Shown piece after piece: positions 12,033-26,168 of a stretch of DNA of 64,000 bases. Source of the stretch: Myoxocephalus aenaeus (Eukaryota; Chordata; Actinopteri; Perciformes; Cottidae); the NCBI GenBank assembly GCA_038501785.1, contig JBAMJR010000053.1, forward strand, positions 2,436,001-2,500,000, given 5' to 3'. Every line of letters starts with the position of its first letter. Position 1 is the stretch's first letter. The notes beneath the pieces are model-generated. The model ran no database searches. It saw nothing but the letters and a program-made list of their open reading frames with translations, and was not told the origin of the DNA. The translations under genes and the position numbers were made by a program.

Positions 12033-13025
12033 TCCCTCAGCAGAACGTGTCGAATTAAACTCCAGTCTGCTGCAAGATGAGTGACACAATGTCGGTGAGG
12101 AAGCCAACCATTTGTTGTGTAATTTGACTATGCATTGAGCTCATGCGGCTTATACAAATGTTACCTGTGAGGGTGTTGTTGCACTAAGCTATGAAGTTCA
12201 GTGTTACTGAAATAGTGAGGTAAAGAACATCCCCAGTAGTTTTATACTACCGTCACTAATGAATGTACACACACCGGTATCATTATTAACAACACTCAAG
12301 CATCATGAAAACAAAAAAGAAGAAGAGGAAATTAGGTTTTATGGGAGCTGGGTGGTGTGATATCATCCAACAGCTTACAAAATGCTTATATAAACACAAA
12401 CCGGGACTTTAAAAAACACAACAGAGAGCTATGGAAACCTGATGGGGCGCTGCCAAAGCCAAACAGGTGACCAGATATCAGCCATCAGATGAAACTGTAT
12501 ATAATAAGCGAGGTCGCACTGTAAACACAGACCTGAAACACAGTCATGCTGCTCCAGTTTTGGCATGTATTAATCACCGTGATAATTAATAGCACAGTTG
12601 GTGTTTACTACTCTGTTAGCAGTAGAGGATGACTCTCATCTGAGGAAGAACAGTCGTTTTTCTTTGCTTTTGTGTAATTGTTTTTGAACTCCACTTTAAT
12701 TATAAAGATAGAACAGATTAAACATTGGTCACATTTCTTGGTAATGCCTCTCTCTGACCCTCTGGCTGCTTTTATAGCAGTGTGGCATATGCAATAAGCA
12801 GTCTTGATGGTTATATAATACAATACCAGTAATATTTTGTAATAATAAAAATGCTCAAAAATCATGCAGTAGTATGCAAGCTAAATGCTAAGCTGCTCTT
12901 GTGACATGACGAGGCATCGCCGCAAGCCTTTAAACATGAATTCCATATATGAAAGCACTGACTGCTTATGGCATTTGTCATGTCGAGGGACCAGATATCG
13001 TTGCTTTGGAAATCCTAGTGTGCGG

Positions 13026-13031
13026 TTTATT
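13026..13031 (-). terminator. Candidate mapk11 polyadenylation signal
   Basis: TTTATT on the plus strand gives AATAAA on the minus strand, about 350 bases past the mapk11 stop. It is a plausible canonical signal; no other evidence supports its use. Confidence 0.4.
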
Positions 13032-13379
13032 TTTTTCAGTCTGTAAACACAGTTCAGTTCCGTTAAGTTGCTTCCCCGTATGAATCATCACGCCCTGTGC
13101 GATCCCTGGTTCCTCATTTTATGTGCGGAAACATAAAGAGGAAGCAACTTTCCGGACTGGAAAGCTTCTTCTATCGGATTTTAAAATTCTCCCTGTACGT
13201 TGCAAAGTGTGCATCTGATCCCGGGGAGACCGTCCAGCCCCGCTGCTCAAATGCACCCATGACAGGCAATCAAACACAGTCACGCTGAGCAGAGGGAATG
13301 CAGAGTTTTCTTCCTTCTCCCAATCATTGAGTAGTTGGTCCTTATGCAGGGTGAGGGTTGAGGCAGAGCAGAAAGACAC

Positions 13380-16300
13380 TTACTGCTCCACCTGAAGGCT
13401 ATCGGTCTTGCTGCCGGATGCTTTCACGCAGTTCACCTCTTCAAATACCAATTCTAAGCACACACATGAGAGAGAAATAAAGCGAAAGAAAACATGTTAG
13501 AGTCCTGTTTACGATTTGTTTAAAGAGGTGGTGGTGGATATTTTAAACCCACTGAAGGTGGAATGAGACACTTCCTTCAAGTTTCATTGTCACAACACAG
13601 GATACTTTCATATATAAACCAAGAGTCTTCTGGCGCGAGCTTTGATTCGATGCCTTAAAGTCGTGCTTGTTCAGCTTGGTACACTGGTCCAAAGGAACTC
13701 AAAATAACAGTCGGAAAATATCCACCATGACTCACATCAGCTCTGAGCCATTTCACAAACCATAAAAACTCCCTGTTGAAATGAAACGTATTCATATTCA
13801 TGATGTTGGAAATGTCATCTTTAAATATCTCAAATATTACTTTGGTGGTGTAGTACACATTCTTGCAGCAGCCATGCAAGCTTAAAATCCTCAAAAGCTC
13901 TGCGGCTCGAAGCTCACTTTGGATCTGTGGCGTCTAGTTGTGCAACTTCCTTTTCTGCAAATCAAAAACTGCCCTTCTAAAATTGTCAATCAAACAAAGT
14001 GAGTGCATTACTTTTAAATCAATAGAGAAGCAGATCATATCTGTACAACACACTATCACTCCCTACTCATCAAATACCGACGCTTGGGCAGTGCCCCATG
14101 GCTTCCAATCAGTGGCGGTGCGTCAATAGAGGGCGCTAGGGCGCCGCCCCTCCTAAAATTTTGCGATGAAAAAAAAAAAAGAAGAAAAAAAATATATAAT
14201 ATATACTGTCAAAAAACATTATATATCAAATAATTTAAATAAGAAATATACCGTGTTGACGCGCTAAATGTGTGTGGGAGACCGTAAGCCCCTGTCAACA
14301 ACCACTTAAGTTAAATATAATATATCGCCATTCATCATTACTGAGAAAAGCCCCTCCCCTTTCGGGGCGCCGGCCCAATGTGTGTCTATGGCAAGCTAAC
14401 AAACATTTCACCCTCGTGACGGCAAGGACAGCTTCTCATTGGCGGATGAAACGTGAATCTTCGGGCGCACGAATCTGCGCCCTAGCCAATGACATCGTTT
14501 CTTATTGCAACGTGGTTGGACTATTCGTCCAATCAGAGACCTTTATCATTCCCTCACACCACATATAGCTCCCACGTAGCTACGCGAGCAACACAGCTAG
14601 CAGAGATTTAAATATTCAGCAGCAAAGCAGTGAAGCTACATGCACCAAGCTACATGCTAACCGGAGCTGCTAGCTGGAGGCTCCGTGTGCAGTGGCTCTG
14701 AGCAGCCGAGGAAGCGCCGGGCTATGAAGGAAGATGAGCTTGAAGGATTGCTGCAGAAGTGAGTGTCAAAATCAGCAGATGCCTGTGTTAGAGTTTAATG
14801 TTTTATCTTTCCCACAGCAGAACACATGTTGGACATTGTTAGATTTGGGTGGATATCATATCAGGCTATAACTTTATCTAAAATACCAATTCAACCCCCA
14901 ACAAGTTAGTGTGTGTGCGTGTGTGCGTGTGCGTGTGTGTGCGCGTGCATGTGTGTGTGTGTGTGCGTGTGTGTCATAGCTACAGCCATCAAGGTGGCTC
15001 CTGGCCTTTTGTCTATGTTGCTGAGCCATCAAGACACACAAAACATAGTTTTTTGTCTGTAGTATGAAGCCTGTTTGTAGTAGATATTTCCCCACAACTT
15101 ATCTTACTGTCTCTGTCTCTCTCTCTATATATTTATCTGTAGGTTTGTGACACCATACTTGGACACACCAGGGAACGCTTTGCCTTCAAAGACCACCTCA
15201 CCAGTGCCACCTTACTGCAGGGCCCCCAGTTTGAATGCTACGTCAATGTATTCCCTGAAGTTGCTCTGGCCACCACATTGAATGTTTCTTAAACCATTCT
15301 GCTCTGAACCTCTCATGCCCAAAGTTACAGTTTGTTGATAGTTGTTATTGGACAGTGTTGAGCACTGTGTTTTCTTGAAATAAAGCTTTGTTTTTTAGAA
15401 TATTCTACTCCAAACCTCTTTTCTTCTCATTGTGGAGTGCTATTTAAACCGCGCCCCCCCCAAAAAAAAAGTCACCAGCCGCCACTGCTTCCAATGCTTT
15501 AGGTCCCACTCTAGCGTCGGTTTTGGACATGGCAGGCAGGGATGGCGTGTACGTTTCCACTCGTTACATGCATGTTTCAAATCATATATCACCTTTCCAT
15601 TCTTCGAGAGTTCGGTCTTTACTCTCCAGCGTTTGGTCGTAAGGCGGGGCCTCTGGCTCGTCGTCCGGATCGTGGTACTGTGAGAAGTAAGGGTGGGACA
15701 AGGCCTCGCTGGCCGAGATCCTCCCATCACAGTCCAGAACCAGCATACGCTTCAGTAGATCGACAGCTAGCAGAGACAGAAACAGACAGAGAGGTTGGAG
15801 GCGAAGCAGAGAACAACTTGAGCCTCTCGATGCCTTTCAATTGAATTTCAGAAGTTGATAACCCAATCTGCGGTGCATCACCCACCCAGTGGATTTGCTC
15901 CTCTGAAGATCTTTGCCAGGTCCTGCTGGGGCATGAAGGGCAGAGATTGGATGTACTTCTGTGCCTGCAAATAAAGACCAGCGTTCAACTCTTGTGACAA
16001 TGTGGGTGACTTGTTAATGATCTATCACCCCAACACTCACACGTATTGAGTACTCAATCAACCGCCTTGTCAATGGAGTGACTAATCAATCAGAACAGGT
16101 TGTCAGTGGAAGCAATATCACAACAGATTTATTTTTCCCCAACCAGCCCTCTGTTCCTTCTTCCCTCTCTCACATGTTCAGAGCAGATCTTCTTCAACAG
16201 GTCGGGTGTTGGAGTCCCAACCACCTCCATGATTCTCTTCAGCTGGTCAATATCTTAGTGCAGGAGGAGTTAAGGGCTGTCAGGACTTGACCCGTCGTAT

Positions 16301-19300
16301 TATCTTGTCTCGGAGGAAAATGCAGAAACTCTACTTGCTGAGCGCCGCTGAGATTCTTTTCTAGTCAGCGTCCCACAACCCACAAAGATCAGTAAATCAA
16401 ATGTGTTTTAGCTCTACTCTCAGACACCGAATACAAGAATCTAGATAATTCAGCCTTTTGTGATCGCTCCCATTCATTCCCCACTTCTCTCTGTTGACAC
16501 ATCTCCCCTTCAGAAAGACTCTGGATTGTGATGCAAATCTACAAGAGGTCCACGCCCACAGGGCACATTAAAGAGGTAATGGAAGGTTGATGCTAAGAGG
16601 GGAAAACAAGCTGCAAATTGCCGTGGGTCTTTCGCCATGCTGATAAAGGATACAGTCGGTGCCAGGAAAAAGGACTTTTCCCTTCAGCAGCTCTCCCATG
16701 ATGCATCCCACTGACCAAATATCCACTGGAACAGAAACACCAGAGATGTAATCCTTTAATTGAGTTTGCGTTTAAAAATAAAAGCGTATTACATGTCTAT
16801 AGTTTATAGTCTATTTTACCATTCTGATTGTAGTGCATCCAGTTCAGCATGATCTCCGGCGCTCGATACCAGCGAGTCGCCACGTACCCTGTCATCTCGT
16901 CGTCTGTCTGTCTGGCCAATCCAAAGTCAAGGATCTGCAGGACAGGAAGGCAGTTTTTTAACTGACGGAGTTCACAGGTTGGGGTGAAGGATTCGCAGGT
17001 TTAAACTGAAGATCAGTCTCACCCTCAGCTCGCAGTCCTCATTTACTGCCACATTACTTGGCTTGAGGTCCTAAGAAAGATAGTAGAGCAGACAAAAGAA
17101 GGACAGAAACATGAATCATTATATTAATTCTATTAATATATTAATATAAAATCAGCATAAACCACTCAGCTTCTGTTTGGAATCCATTTACACAGAGTGC
17201 ACTAATACAGATTCATCTTAAGAACGGCAAACAAAAATACAGCAATTGATTCATTAAATGAAAATAGTCATTGCTGTACTTTTTTGATGTCGCTGCACTT
17301 TTCTATTTGTGTCCAAATAGTAAGTATTGACTCCCTCTGCCCAGGCAACTGGATTCCACCCAACTGGACCAACCAAGAACCATGAAAGACACGCTTTTTA
17401 AAGTTTCAATGTCAAATTCTCTTCTACAACCTCACTTTGGGATTTACAATTCAGACACAGTTGTTTATCATCAATATCTTATTGAAGGCTACACTATTCT
17501 TTATCAACTAAAATGCACGGTTCAACCCATTCACAAGCATGCTGTGCTGCCAAACGTTGTCAAACGTGTCACTTAATATCTAGGGCAGATCTCAGAGTTT
17601 CCCCAAAAAAGGTTTCCCAAAAAACACCAAAGATGGCTGAACCGTGTAGAAATGTGTATGAAAATAACCAATACGGCCTCTATAATATTTCCAATGTTTC
17701 AGCCGTCTAAAACCTGCAGTACTGAGCTTCAGTGTAAACTCAAGAGCTGGAACAAGATTTTTCCAACCTCATAACTACGTTAGGGGGCATACAAGGGGAA
17801 CGCTGTATGTTTCTTCTTTTTTAAACTTGCTGGCCAAAAACGACAAGAAGGGCAAAGAGAAGGCACTCACTCTGTGAATCAATCCCGCTGAATGGATGTA
17901 CTGTTCGACAGGCGGAGGGGTGGAGAGGAGGATGGGGGAGGAGAGAGGAGAGAGAGGGCATAAAGGGAGACAGGGGTCAACAGTGCAGTTCACCATATTA
18001 GCCCCGGCCTAAAGGGAGACTGCTTTTGTCTCTTCCATGGTAACCGTGAAGGCCGAACAGCCGGCCCAGCCGGCTGCTGGATTGATTCAGTGTGAACATG
18101 CAAGCTTTGGACAGAATCCACAAAGAATAACAGAATGTCAAACTCAATATAAACATAGCAAGTGTTGGTGCAACATAGATGTGGCAGAAAGGCTGCTGAC
18201 AGGCTGCATTCACTTTAAGCATGGTGTACCACAGAAATGCCATGTGATATATGGAAAAATTGGAGCAACAAATATTAAAAAAAGATTTGATATAGAGCCT
18301 GCTGTAACACATGGGCATTGTTGTGATTGAGAGCATGTGAAAACTAGTAAGCAAGGGAGCAGAGACGTCTAGACGGTTAGCTCAAAGTAATGGATCCTTG
18401 TTCAAACAGTTAGCTCAAAGTAATGGATAAATGTTCAAATAGTTAGCTAAACGTAATAGATAAATGGTTTCCAAATTAGCAGACAGATGGCAAACTTGAC
18501 TATAGCAACATAAACATCCATCTCGCAACCCATCGGCTATCGGTCTGACGAGGATGTAGCCTCTGGGGACAGGGCCAGAAATTCCTCTTACGTGTGCCGG
18601 CCATCGTTTACAGTCCGATTAGCAACTTGAGATGCCAGACTGGAGTTGAGAAACCAGACTGAATCATATGTAGCCAGTTTACAGCTAATTTTGAACCAAT
18701 AAAAAGCTAAATCCTTGTTGGACGATAGATGGTGGGTTTTGAGGTTGCCTTTTCGGCCAATGCCTTCCATACCAAACTCTTGTCCTGTTCCCTACATATT
18801 CTGCATTCCTATGCAGATATCTATTTATAGATATTACCTACACATTGACAGTTGAATACAAAGTATTTATATTTTCTAATAACTTTGATATAATCTCTAC
18901 ACTGCACACTTGTGGTCTAATTTCAAAAAAGCAAGCCTACAGAGACTTCAAGTAGCTTATAATGACACCATGAGAATACTACTGAAGAGACCGAGATGGT
19001 GTAGTGCCAGTGAAATGTTTGTGGCTGCAGGAGTTAATACTTTCAAAGCTGTTTTAAGAAATTTTATGTATAAATTTATCTGTCGAGTTAATGACTTTTG
19101 TATTATCTGGACCTTGAGTCTGTAATAAAAGTTTGATTGAATCAATAGTGCGAAAAAACATCCCGTTAAAAATCTGTTAATTGGAACATGTCAAGTAAAG
19201 CCTCTTCTGTCAGGGCCGTGTGGTACACCAGACAAAAGGTCGGGAATCCCCGGTGCACTATCTGCATGCTAACTCACATACCATGCACGTCTGGCACACA

Positions 19301-22300
19301 GCAGGTGCATCGTGATGCTGCAAATTACCTTCAGGCCGCGTAGAAGCTGGTAAATTAGGAACTGCACATGCTCGTCTGACAGCCTCTGAAATTTAACGAT
19401 GTTGTTGAGGTCTGCGCCCATCAGGTTCGTCACCAGGTAGCTGGAAACGGTAAAAGCGCATGAGTGAATGGGGGCATGGGAGGAGAGCACAGTAATGCTG
19501 CCATGGCAACCGTAAGACATCGCTACAAGCCCATAATCCCCCCGGGATCGTCTGCACCATCGCCAGCCTGCCCTCTAATAACGGAATCATTGCATGTTTG
19601 TTGGTGAAAGGTGGACAGCTGCGAATGCCGTGCAGTAAACATGATTTACAGTTCATTGAAGTCCTCTAACGCGGCGGCAGGCGTGAAGACGTCCAGCAGT
19701 CCTATTACCTGCGGAGACAGAGACAGAGCTGATCAATAACAGAGCGGAAGCATGCAGAGCGTCTGCCCGTCTCCGGGTATTTTCATGAGGAGCGCCGACT
19801 GACGTTCTCGTGTTTCATGTGCTTGAGCAGCCTGAGTTCCCGGTACGAGCGCCGGCTGTGGATCAGGGACTGAAAAGGCCTGGACAGCTTCTTCACCGCC
19901 ACCTTCTGCCGCGAGACGACGTCATACGCCGAGCTGGCGAGAGGAAACAGGGAGAAAGGAAGGGTTAGATATTAGGTTTGACACCACTCTCACAACGGTA
20001 TGGCGAATATGAAGCTAAGGGTTCATTTCTTGGCGTCTTCTTCATTAGATTTTGTTACTTTCGGAAAAGAGCTAGGCTAGCTGTTTCGCCGTTTCCTGAC
20101 GTCACAAGCTAAGTCCTGCACATTGTCATATTGCCGTTTTCCAGGCCCGTTGTTTCCCCCTGTCTCCAGTATTTATTACAAAATACTAGTGCTGTCATAT
20201 TAGCGCGTTATTAACGGCGTTAACGCAAACCAATTTTAACGCCGTCAATTTTATTAACGGCGTTAACACATTTTAATTAAAAAAATAAAATAATCCGCGA
20301 GCACCACGCTGGATGTGGCTCAACCGGAAGCAAAACAATAGGCACGCCGTTTGGGCTTGGAAGCTAGGCTAACGTTACGGTTTGAAATGAATGAATGGTG
20401 AGCGCGATACGGCAAAATGAATGATATTCAGTGAACTGCGAACAGGTGCGCGTGCCAGAAGGGAGCGCGAGTGAACACATTGAACACAGCAGGAGAGAAC
20501 GCAACGTTAGCCAGCTAGCTAAAGCTCCGGTGGAACATTATTAGCTTATGCCGTGTTCACACCGGACACGGCGCGTCCGGTGTGAACACGGCATAACGCT
20601 ACCGTTTTTGAGGAGGTAGATTTTGAGGAGAGGGGACTGACAAGGCAGAAGGTAAAGTGGTCCACCGTTCTATCAATAAGCAGACCTGCCAACCTGTACG
20701 CAATTTGCGTAGCGGATACGCATTTTGACGTCAAAGTACGCTGGTAAAAATTAGTCTAAAATTAATTTTAGACTAATTGACCAGCACACATTATATGCAA
20801 TGCAATATAATGCATGACGAGTATTTAATGACTTATCAATATATAGGTTATATGTCAAGGTTGGCAGGTCTGAATAAGGCTAAACTAGAAGTTAACACTA
20901 ATACAAACATTATTTGCGCAGAATGAGTGTGTTAGGGGAGAAGGATGCAGCCATTGTTAAACAGCTGGATTGAAATGCAGCTGGAACTGATCGTGGCTAA
21001 AACTGGAAGGCAAGGTCTCAATAAAAGGGCAAGAGGTGTCCTTTCATCTAGGAGATGTATTCTCCAAAATCAACAGGCAGGGATTCGCCAGATGCATTCT
21101 CTGCATCAAAGATATAAATTATGCTAACAAAGGCAGCCATGCTCTCCCTTACCACATTGTGCCTCATATACTGTAAATGTTAGACCCAGTGACAGGCTGG
21201 CATAATACTTAGTAAGGAGGCCATAATCATTTTTGACTCATGGCTGAAGTTAAGTTTCTCCAGCTCTCCCCAGGTTGGCAAAAAAAGCATCTCAAAATGC
21301 ATCAGATTGATGCTTTAAAATATGAAATATTTAAATTTTTCTTACGGGGGAGAATGCCCCCGGACCCTCCTAGAGGGGTAATATCCTTCTCACCTTTTTC
21401 ACCCCTGACCCGTTTTCATGCCCGGTGCACTCTATAATTTTATTTTGTAAACCCTTGTTTACCTGAAATGTGCAGTGATTTTATTTTGTACTGCCCTGTT
21501 TGGCAGTTGTTTTTCAATAAAATAAAGCAAGCCAATCCACTTTTTCATGTTGATAAGAGCATTAAAATGCAAAAAATAAAAAAGCGATTATTTGCGATTA
21601 ATCGCGAGTTAACTATGACATAAATGCGATTAATCGCGATTAAATATTTTAATCGCTTGACAGCACTACAAAATACCAAAGTGTTCTTCAACCCTGGTAT
21701 CAGCTGATGAAACTGAGTGTATATTAGTGATAAAGGATTGAGGGAAAGAGACAGACCGGCCGCCGAATGCAGAAAGAGAGGGATATGGTGAAAGAGGATG
21801 TGGTGGAACAAGCGAGATGCGGATGTCAGATATTGTAAAAGTGCGGTGTTTTTTCTTCATCTGGCTCTTTTGAAATGTAAATGTCTTTCCATGCTGCTGC
21901 TTGTGATGCCGCTGCTTCTGATGCCGCTGCCTTTGTGGTGCCAACGCCTTGTCAGTCCTGGCCGGCTTTTCAACACCTTCAGTAGTATAATAACACAGCC
22001 GGCAGAGGAACAGGCAGACAGACAAACAGGAAGGAAACATGGCCGAGAATTGTGAAATACTGCGCAGCACTGCAGAACTAGAGCAAGAAGTGAAACACTG
22101 AGGAATGAAGATGTATACTATACATTTGTATGTAGAACTGACTTGATGCATGGGTATAAACTCTATTATTTTACCAATAGTTTATGTGACTGATTTCACT
22201 TTGATCACAAAGGAAAACAACCTCCTTCTTTCACTTGGGGTTCCTCTGAATGTGTGAGGGCTTCAGGTATTTCTCAGCAATAAGTTGTGCTTACTCACCT

Positions 22301-25300
22301 GATCATCTTAAACTTAAGTTTCCCTTATCCCTTGACTACCTTGTTTGACAGCGTTTTTGCAGAACAATCTGCAGCAAAATACTTGACATGTAGTATTCAG
22401 CTATCAGTTTTAGTTGAGGGTGGACCGTGGAGACAGTCACACTTTTTTTTTTTGTGTGTGGAAAAAAAACTGCTTCCTCAAAACCCACCTCGTCTTGCTA
22501 CACAGGACCTTTACGCTACTGTTGGTGCCATTTCTGACTCTTCAGCAATGGCTTTCTTTTCGAGAAAGTGACAGTGCCACGAGAAAGAAGCCAACAACCT
22601 CACCTTCAATTTCTTTTATGCCTAAAAAACCTGGAAAGCAGCTCAGCTCACAGCAGGAACAGGACGTGGCCTTGGTTAGACAGAGCCCACCTAATGATGC
22701 GTGTCTCCTGCACTCCCTGTAAATACCACGGTATCATATCACGGTGACCTGTGATGCCTACGCGCACGAGTAAACAACACTCTTGCGTCCATGTGCATCC
22801 ATGTGTCTTGCAATCGCCTGCTGCCAGTCCGGATGTCACCGCCGGGCTGAAACCAGGACGGCAGCCAGTTTTCCTCCGTCTCTGACATGAACCAGGCCTC
22901 TCTGCCTCGCATACCTTCCTCCCCGCCATCGCCCGTACATGGGCCTGACTGCACTGCTGTCAGCGCAGGCGGCCCAGCCAAGGCATCGATTTCACTCATC
23001 TTCTTTTGTCTTGTTTTTTTTTTTTTTTTTTTATATGCGAGCTCTTAACGCACTGACAGTTTTGAAAAGGAAGAGGGGGAGGGGCAGCTAATATCCAATG
23101 TGAGATCATTCAAGTACATTGTTTACCCTGAGAGGAAAACGCTTTCATGTACATGTTCTGGTCTTAATGTGATTCGTTCTGATTAAATCAAGAGTAACAA
23201 CCTACGAGGTTGCATCTATTTAAACGGGGGAAGGGTGTTTACTCTTGCAAGTACAGAGAGGAAATCATCATTTATTCTATAAATTATTGTCCACAGGGTT
23301 TGTTTCTTGCATCCAATTGTATGCATTACCATTTATATATATCATATATCTCTATGCTTAATATTAAGCTATGGGCCAGCAGCCGGTTAGCTTAGCTTAG
23401 CATAAAGACTGGAATAGGGGCTAAATCCACCTTTCAGCACCTCTAAAGCTCATGAATTATATATTGTGCGTTTGATTCATACAAAAAAAGATATTTAAAG
23501 ATTGACAATTTGTGGGTTTCCGGGGGGATACTATTTCTTGGCCACATGCAGTGACTTGAGCGTGGTATCAATCTTTTAATCGAACTCTCTGCAAGAAAAC
23601 AAATGATCGTATTTCCCAAAATGTGTAACAATGTCTTTACGCCCTATGCTGTCAAGTATACACAGACATTTAATATCACATACATAAAACTCATCATTAA
23701 AGCCAGCATCAATCTGTGTATTTAATCGCAACCCCGATCAGCACAGACATAGCAGTTTTGTCTGGACAAAATGAAGCAGTCATGTTTTATTCACAGCTGT
23801 CCAAATGAGAGGCGGCATGCCAGAGTTTGGGTTTGCTGAACAGATGTTACATATGGTGACATGAGATGAAAGCAGCCTTGGTCTCGACCGGCCCAAAATT
23901 GGCCCACTTTCCTCCGTCTCCAGAAGCGGAAAAGAGAATATTTGGGATGGGATTAGGGTTTAGCTGAGAAGACAATGAGTCTGGATTAGGCTGGGGATAT
24001 CACAGCTCAGTCCTCCAAACTTTTTGTCTCATGACTTATCAAAATTCCAGAGTTAAATTATTAAACAGGCTTTGTATTTCCGACTCGTCTCTCCCTTGTG
24101 TCTGCGCCTTACTCCCTAATATACTCCCTTGCACCTGCTGCGCTGTCCTCTTTCTAAACTCTACGTCTTTGGGTGTAAATTCTTCATCTCTTCGGCTATA
24201 ATGGATTATATGAGCTTGCCGGATCCTTGACCTCAGGCCCGCGGCCTCAAGAGGGTTCGCGGGGAGATAAATGATGAGAGCCGTTTTACTGTGCGTCTCG
24301 AGGGGGACGATCCTAACCCCCCATAACGCCACACGCATACATATGTGCCGTTCTGAACCCCATCCCCCGGCCGCTTGAGAAAAGTAACCCCATCCCCCGG
24401 CCGCTTGAGAAAAGTTCCTGACAATGGCTGGAGATCGACATTAACAATGCAGGGCAATGGTGCTGTGTGTGGGTGTGGAGGAATGCCCTTTGTGTGTGTG
24501 TGTGTCTGTGTATATCATTTAAGAAAGAGTTTCGGTAAGGTCGATGCATTTCACCAGGGATCCTCGTGCACATAGTGTCCGTGTGGCGGCTCAAAACGGG
24601 AGGAGAGAAACACCTGAAGGTCTTCTGGCGATTCCAAAGACACCAGAGAAAACATCACTTCCTGTGTGGCAGGACACAGCTCAAGTAATCACCACGAGGC
24701 AAAGTCGTCATCTGGCTTACCTACCTTTTCTATTTTTTATTTTAATCTGTGCTATTTTGAGTTTTGGAGCTGCAATATCGGCAAGATGTTTACGCACAAA
24801 ACCCCCCTGCGGGCGCCTGAATGGTAAAGTGGGGCCCCAGCAGGCAGGCGCATTCAGAAAGTGTCTTAATTGACATCTGACTTGACAGGAAGTCAGCTGC
24901 GAAGATAAAAGCTCCTTTCTGAGGATTCAGCCAATGGCAGCGAGGGGTTGGGGCCGAGCACTTCTTGTCCAAAGTGAGAATAAAATCGAAACTTTACAAC
25001 CTATGAGCGTCTCCTAAACAGCACAGAGTGCTCCATATGGAGAAATCTGACTCGCCGACATTAAATCTCCTCTCTCATCCTCCCGGTCCAAAGCATCACA
25101 GGATTTGGACTTCACACAAGCGTAGCAAAGCTGGCCCACATTTCTTTTTCCCTCTCTCATCGTCTGGAAAGGCTCAATTTGGGCACATTGAGTCAGGGGT
25201 GTCGTCAAAAAGACTGAATTTACTGCGCCGGTGACAGGACAAAGCTTTTAAGCAGTTTTCACATTTGGGGCCATTTCAAGGATTCTTCGTTTTACATCGA

Positions 25301-26089
25301 TACGAAGCGTCTTATAAATTGTTTGGCTGCGTCTCGATCACTTCCTCTCCCGTAAAGATTGTCAGACCACTTCAGTTACCGCTCACTGCCGTCCATCAGG
25401 GAGCTGCCAACATCCAAACACCTCAATTCACGTTTTGAAAAATGTGATTATCCCACTCGGATCAGCCACCCGAACCGTTCTCTCCACATTTTCTCATAGG
25501 TATATGTAACCCATCTGCCTGCTGTTACATCTTAATTAGTATTGACTGTCAAGGAGGAGGTTATCACCATGACACATCGCCATGGCAACGCAATCCCACC
25601 GGCTGACACGGAATTGAAGCTCAAAAATTGAAGCCATTGCAATGGTTGCAAGAGTGGAAATGTCTGCATGCCCACCATGGCACGATGTCACGCAGAGAGG
25701 AGACATGTGTTGAAACGACGGTGATGCACCTGCAGGACGCGTCAAGGTGTCAGACTGGCATCCTGCTATATGCACTGACAGCAGCTGGGCCCAGGTTCTC
25801 CTTTCCAGATGTGGCATATCATCTTTAGAGTCCCAGGACAGCAGCCTCTGCAGGCTCATATTTAGAGGCGTGTGTGTCTTAATATATGGCTGACAGCAGA
25901 AGGCTGCACATAAATGTTCATTTGCATACTGAAACACAGAAATAATAATATTATTTTGTATTTTTTCTATAATGTTGATCCCGAAGCAACAAAGGAAATG
26001 GGCTAATAATAATAATAATACACCGGTAATAACAACAATTAACAATAAACCACCCAAACAATCAGTTTCCATAAGCTGCTACATCTCTT

Positions 26090-26168
<79 letters not shown>

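Larger units (their letters stand above)
9422..13379. other. Intergenic region between mapk12 and mapk11
   Basis: About 4 kb with no convincing exon. It contains the mapk12 promoter side (an E-box-poor, moderately GC-rich first 120 bases), a repeat with an inverted copy near 29 kb (9494-10105), a low-complexity stretch rich in 'tatactattctat' (about 9970-10320), a set of short fold-back repeats around 11578-11632 (CTCTTTAG / CTAAAGAG), a perfect hairpin at 11989-12032, and the mapk11 3' UTR. The open frames here are short and show no recognisable family. Confidence 0.6.
20187..21668. mobile_element. Second hAT-type element (1482 bp) in mapk11 intron 1
   Basis: Bounded by inverted ends TAGTGCTGTCA / TGACAGCACTA and a perfect 8-bp target duplication CAAAATAC at 20179-20186 and 21669-21676. 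Subterminal regions are rich in 'ttaacggcgttaa' at one end and 'gattaatcgcgattaa' at the other. It is unrelated to the CAGTGGCGG family. No complete transposase; the longest frames are about 60 codons. It hosts a nested element at 20681-20872 and a 22-bp palindrome at 20546-20596. Confidence 0.9.
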
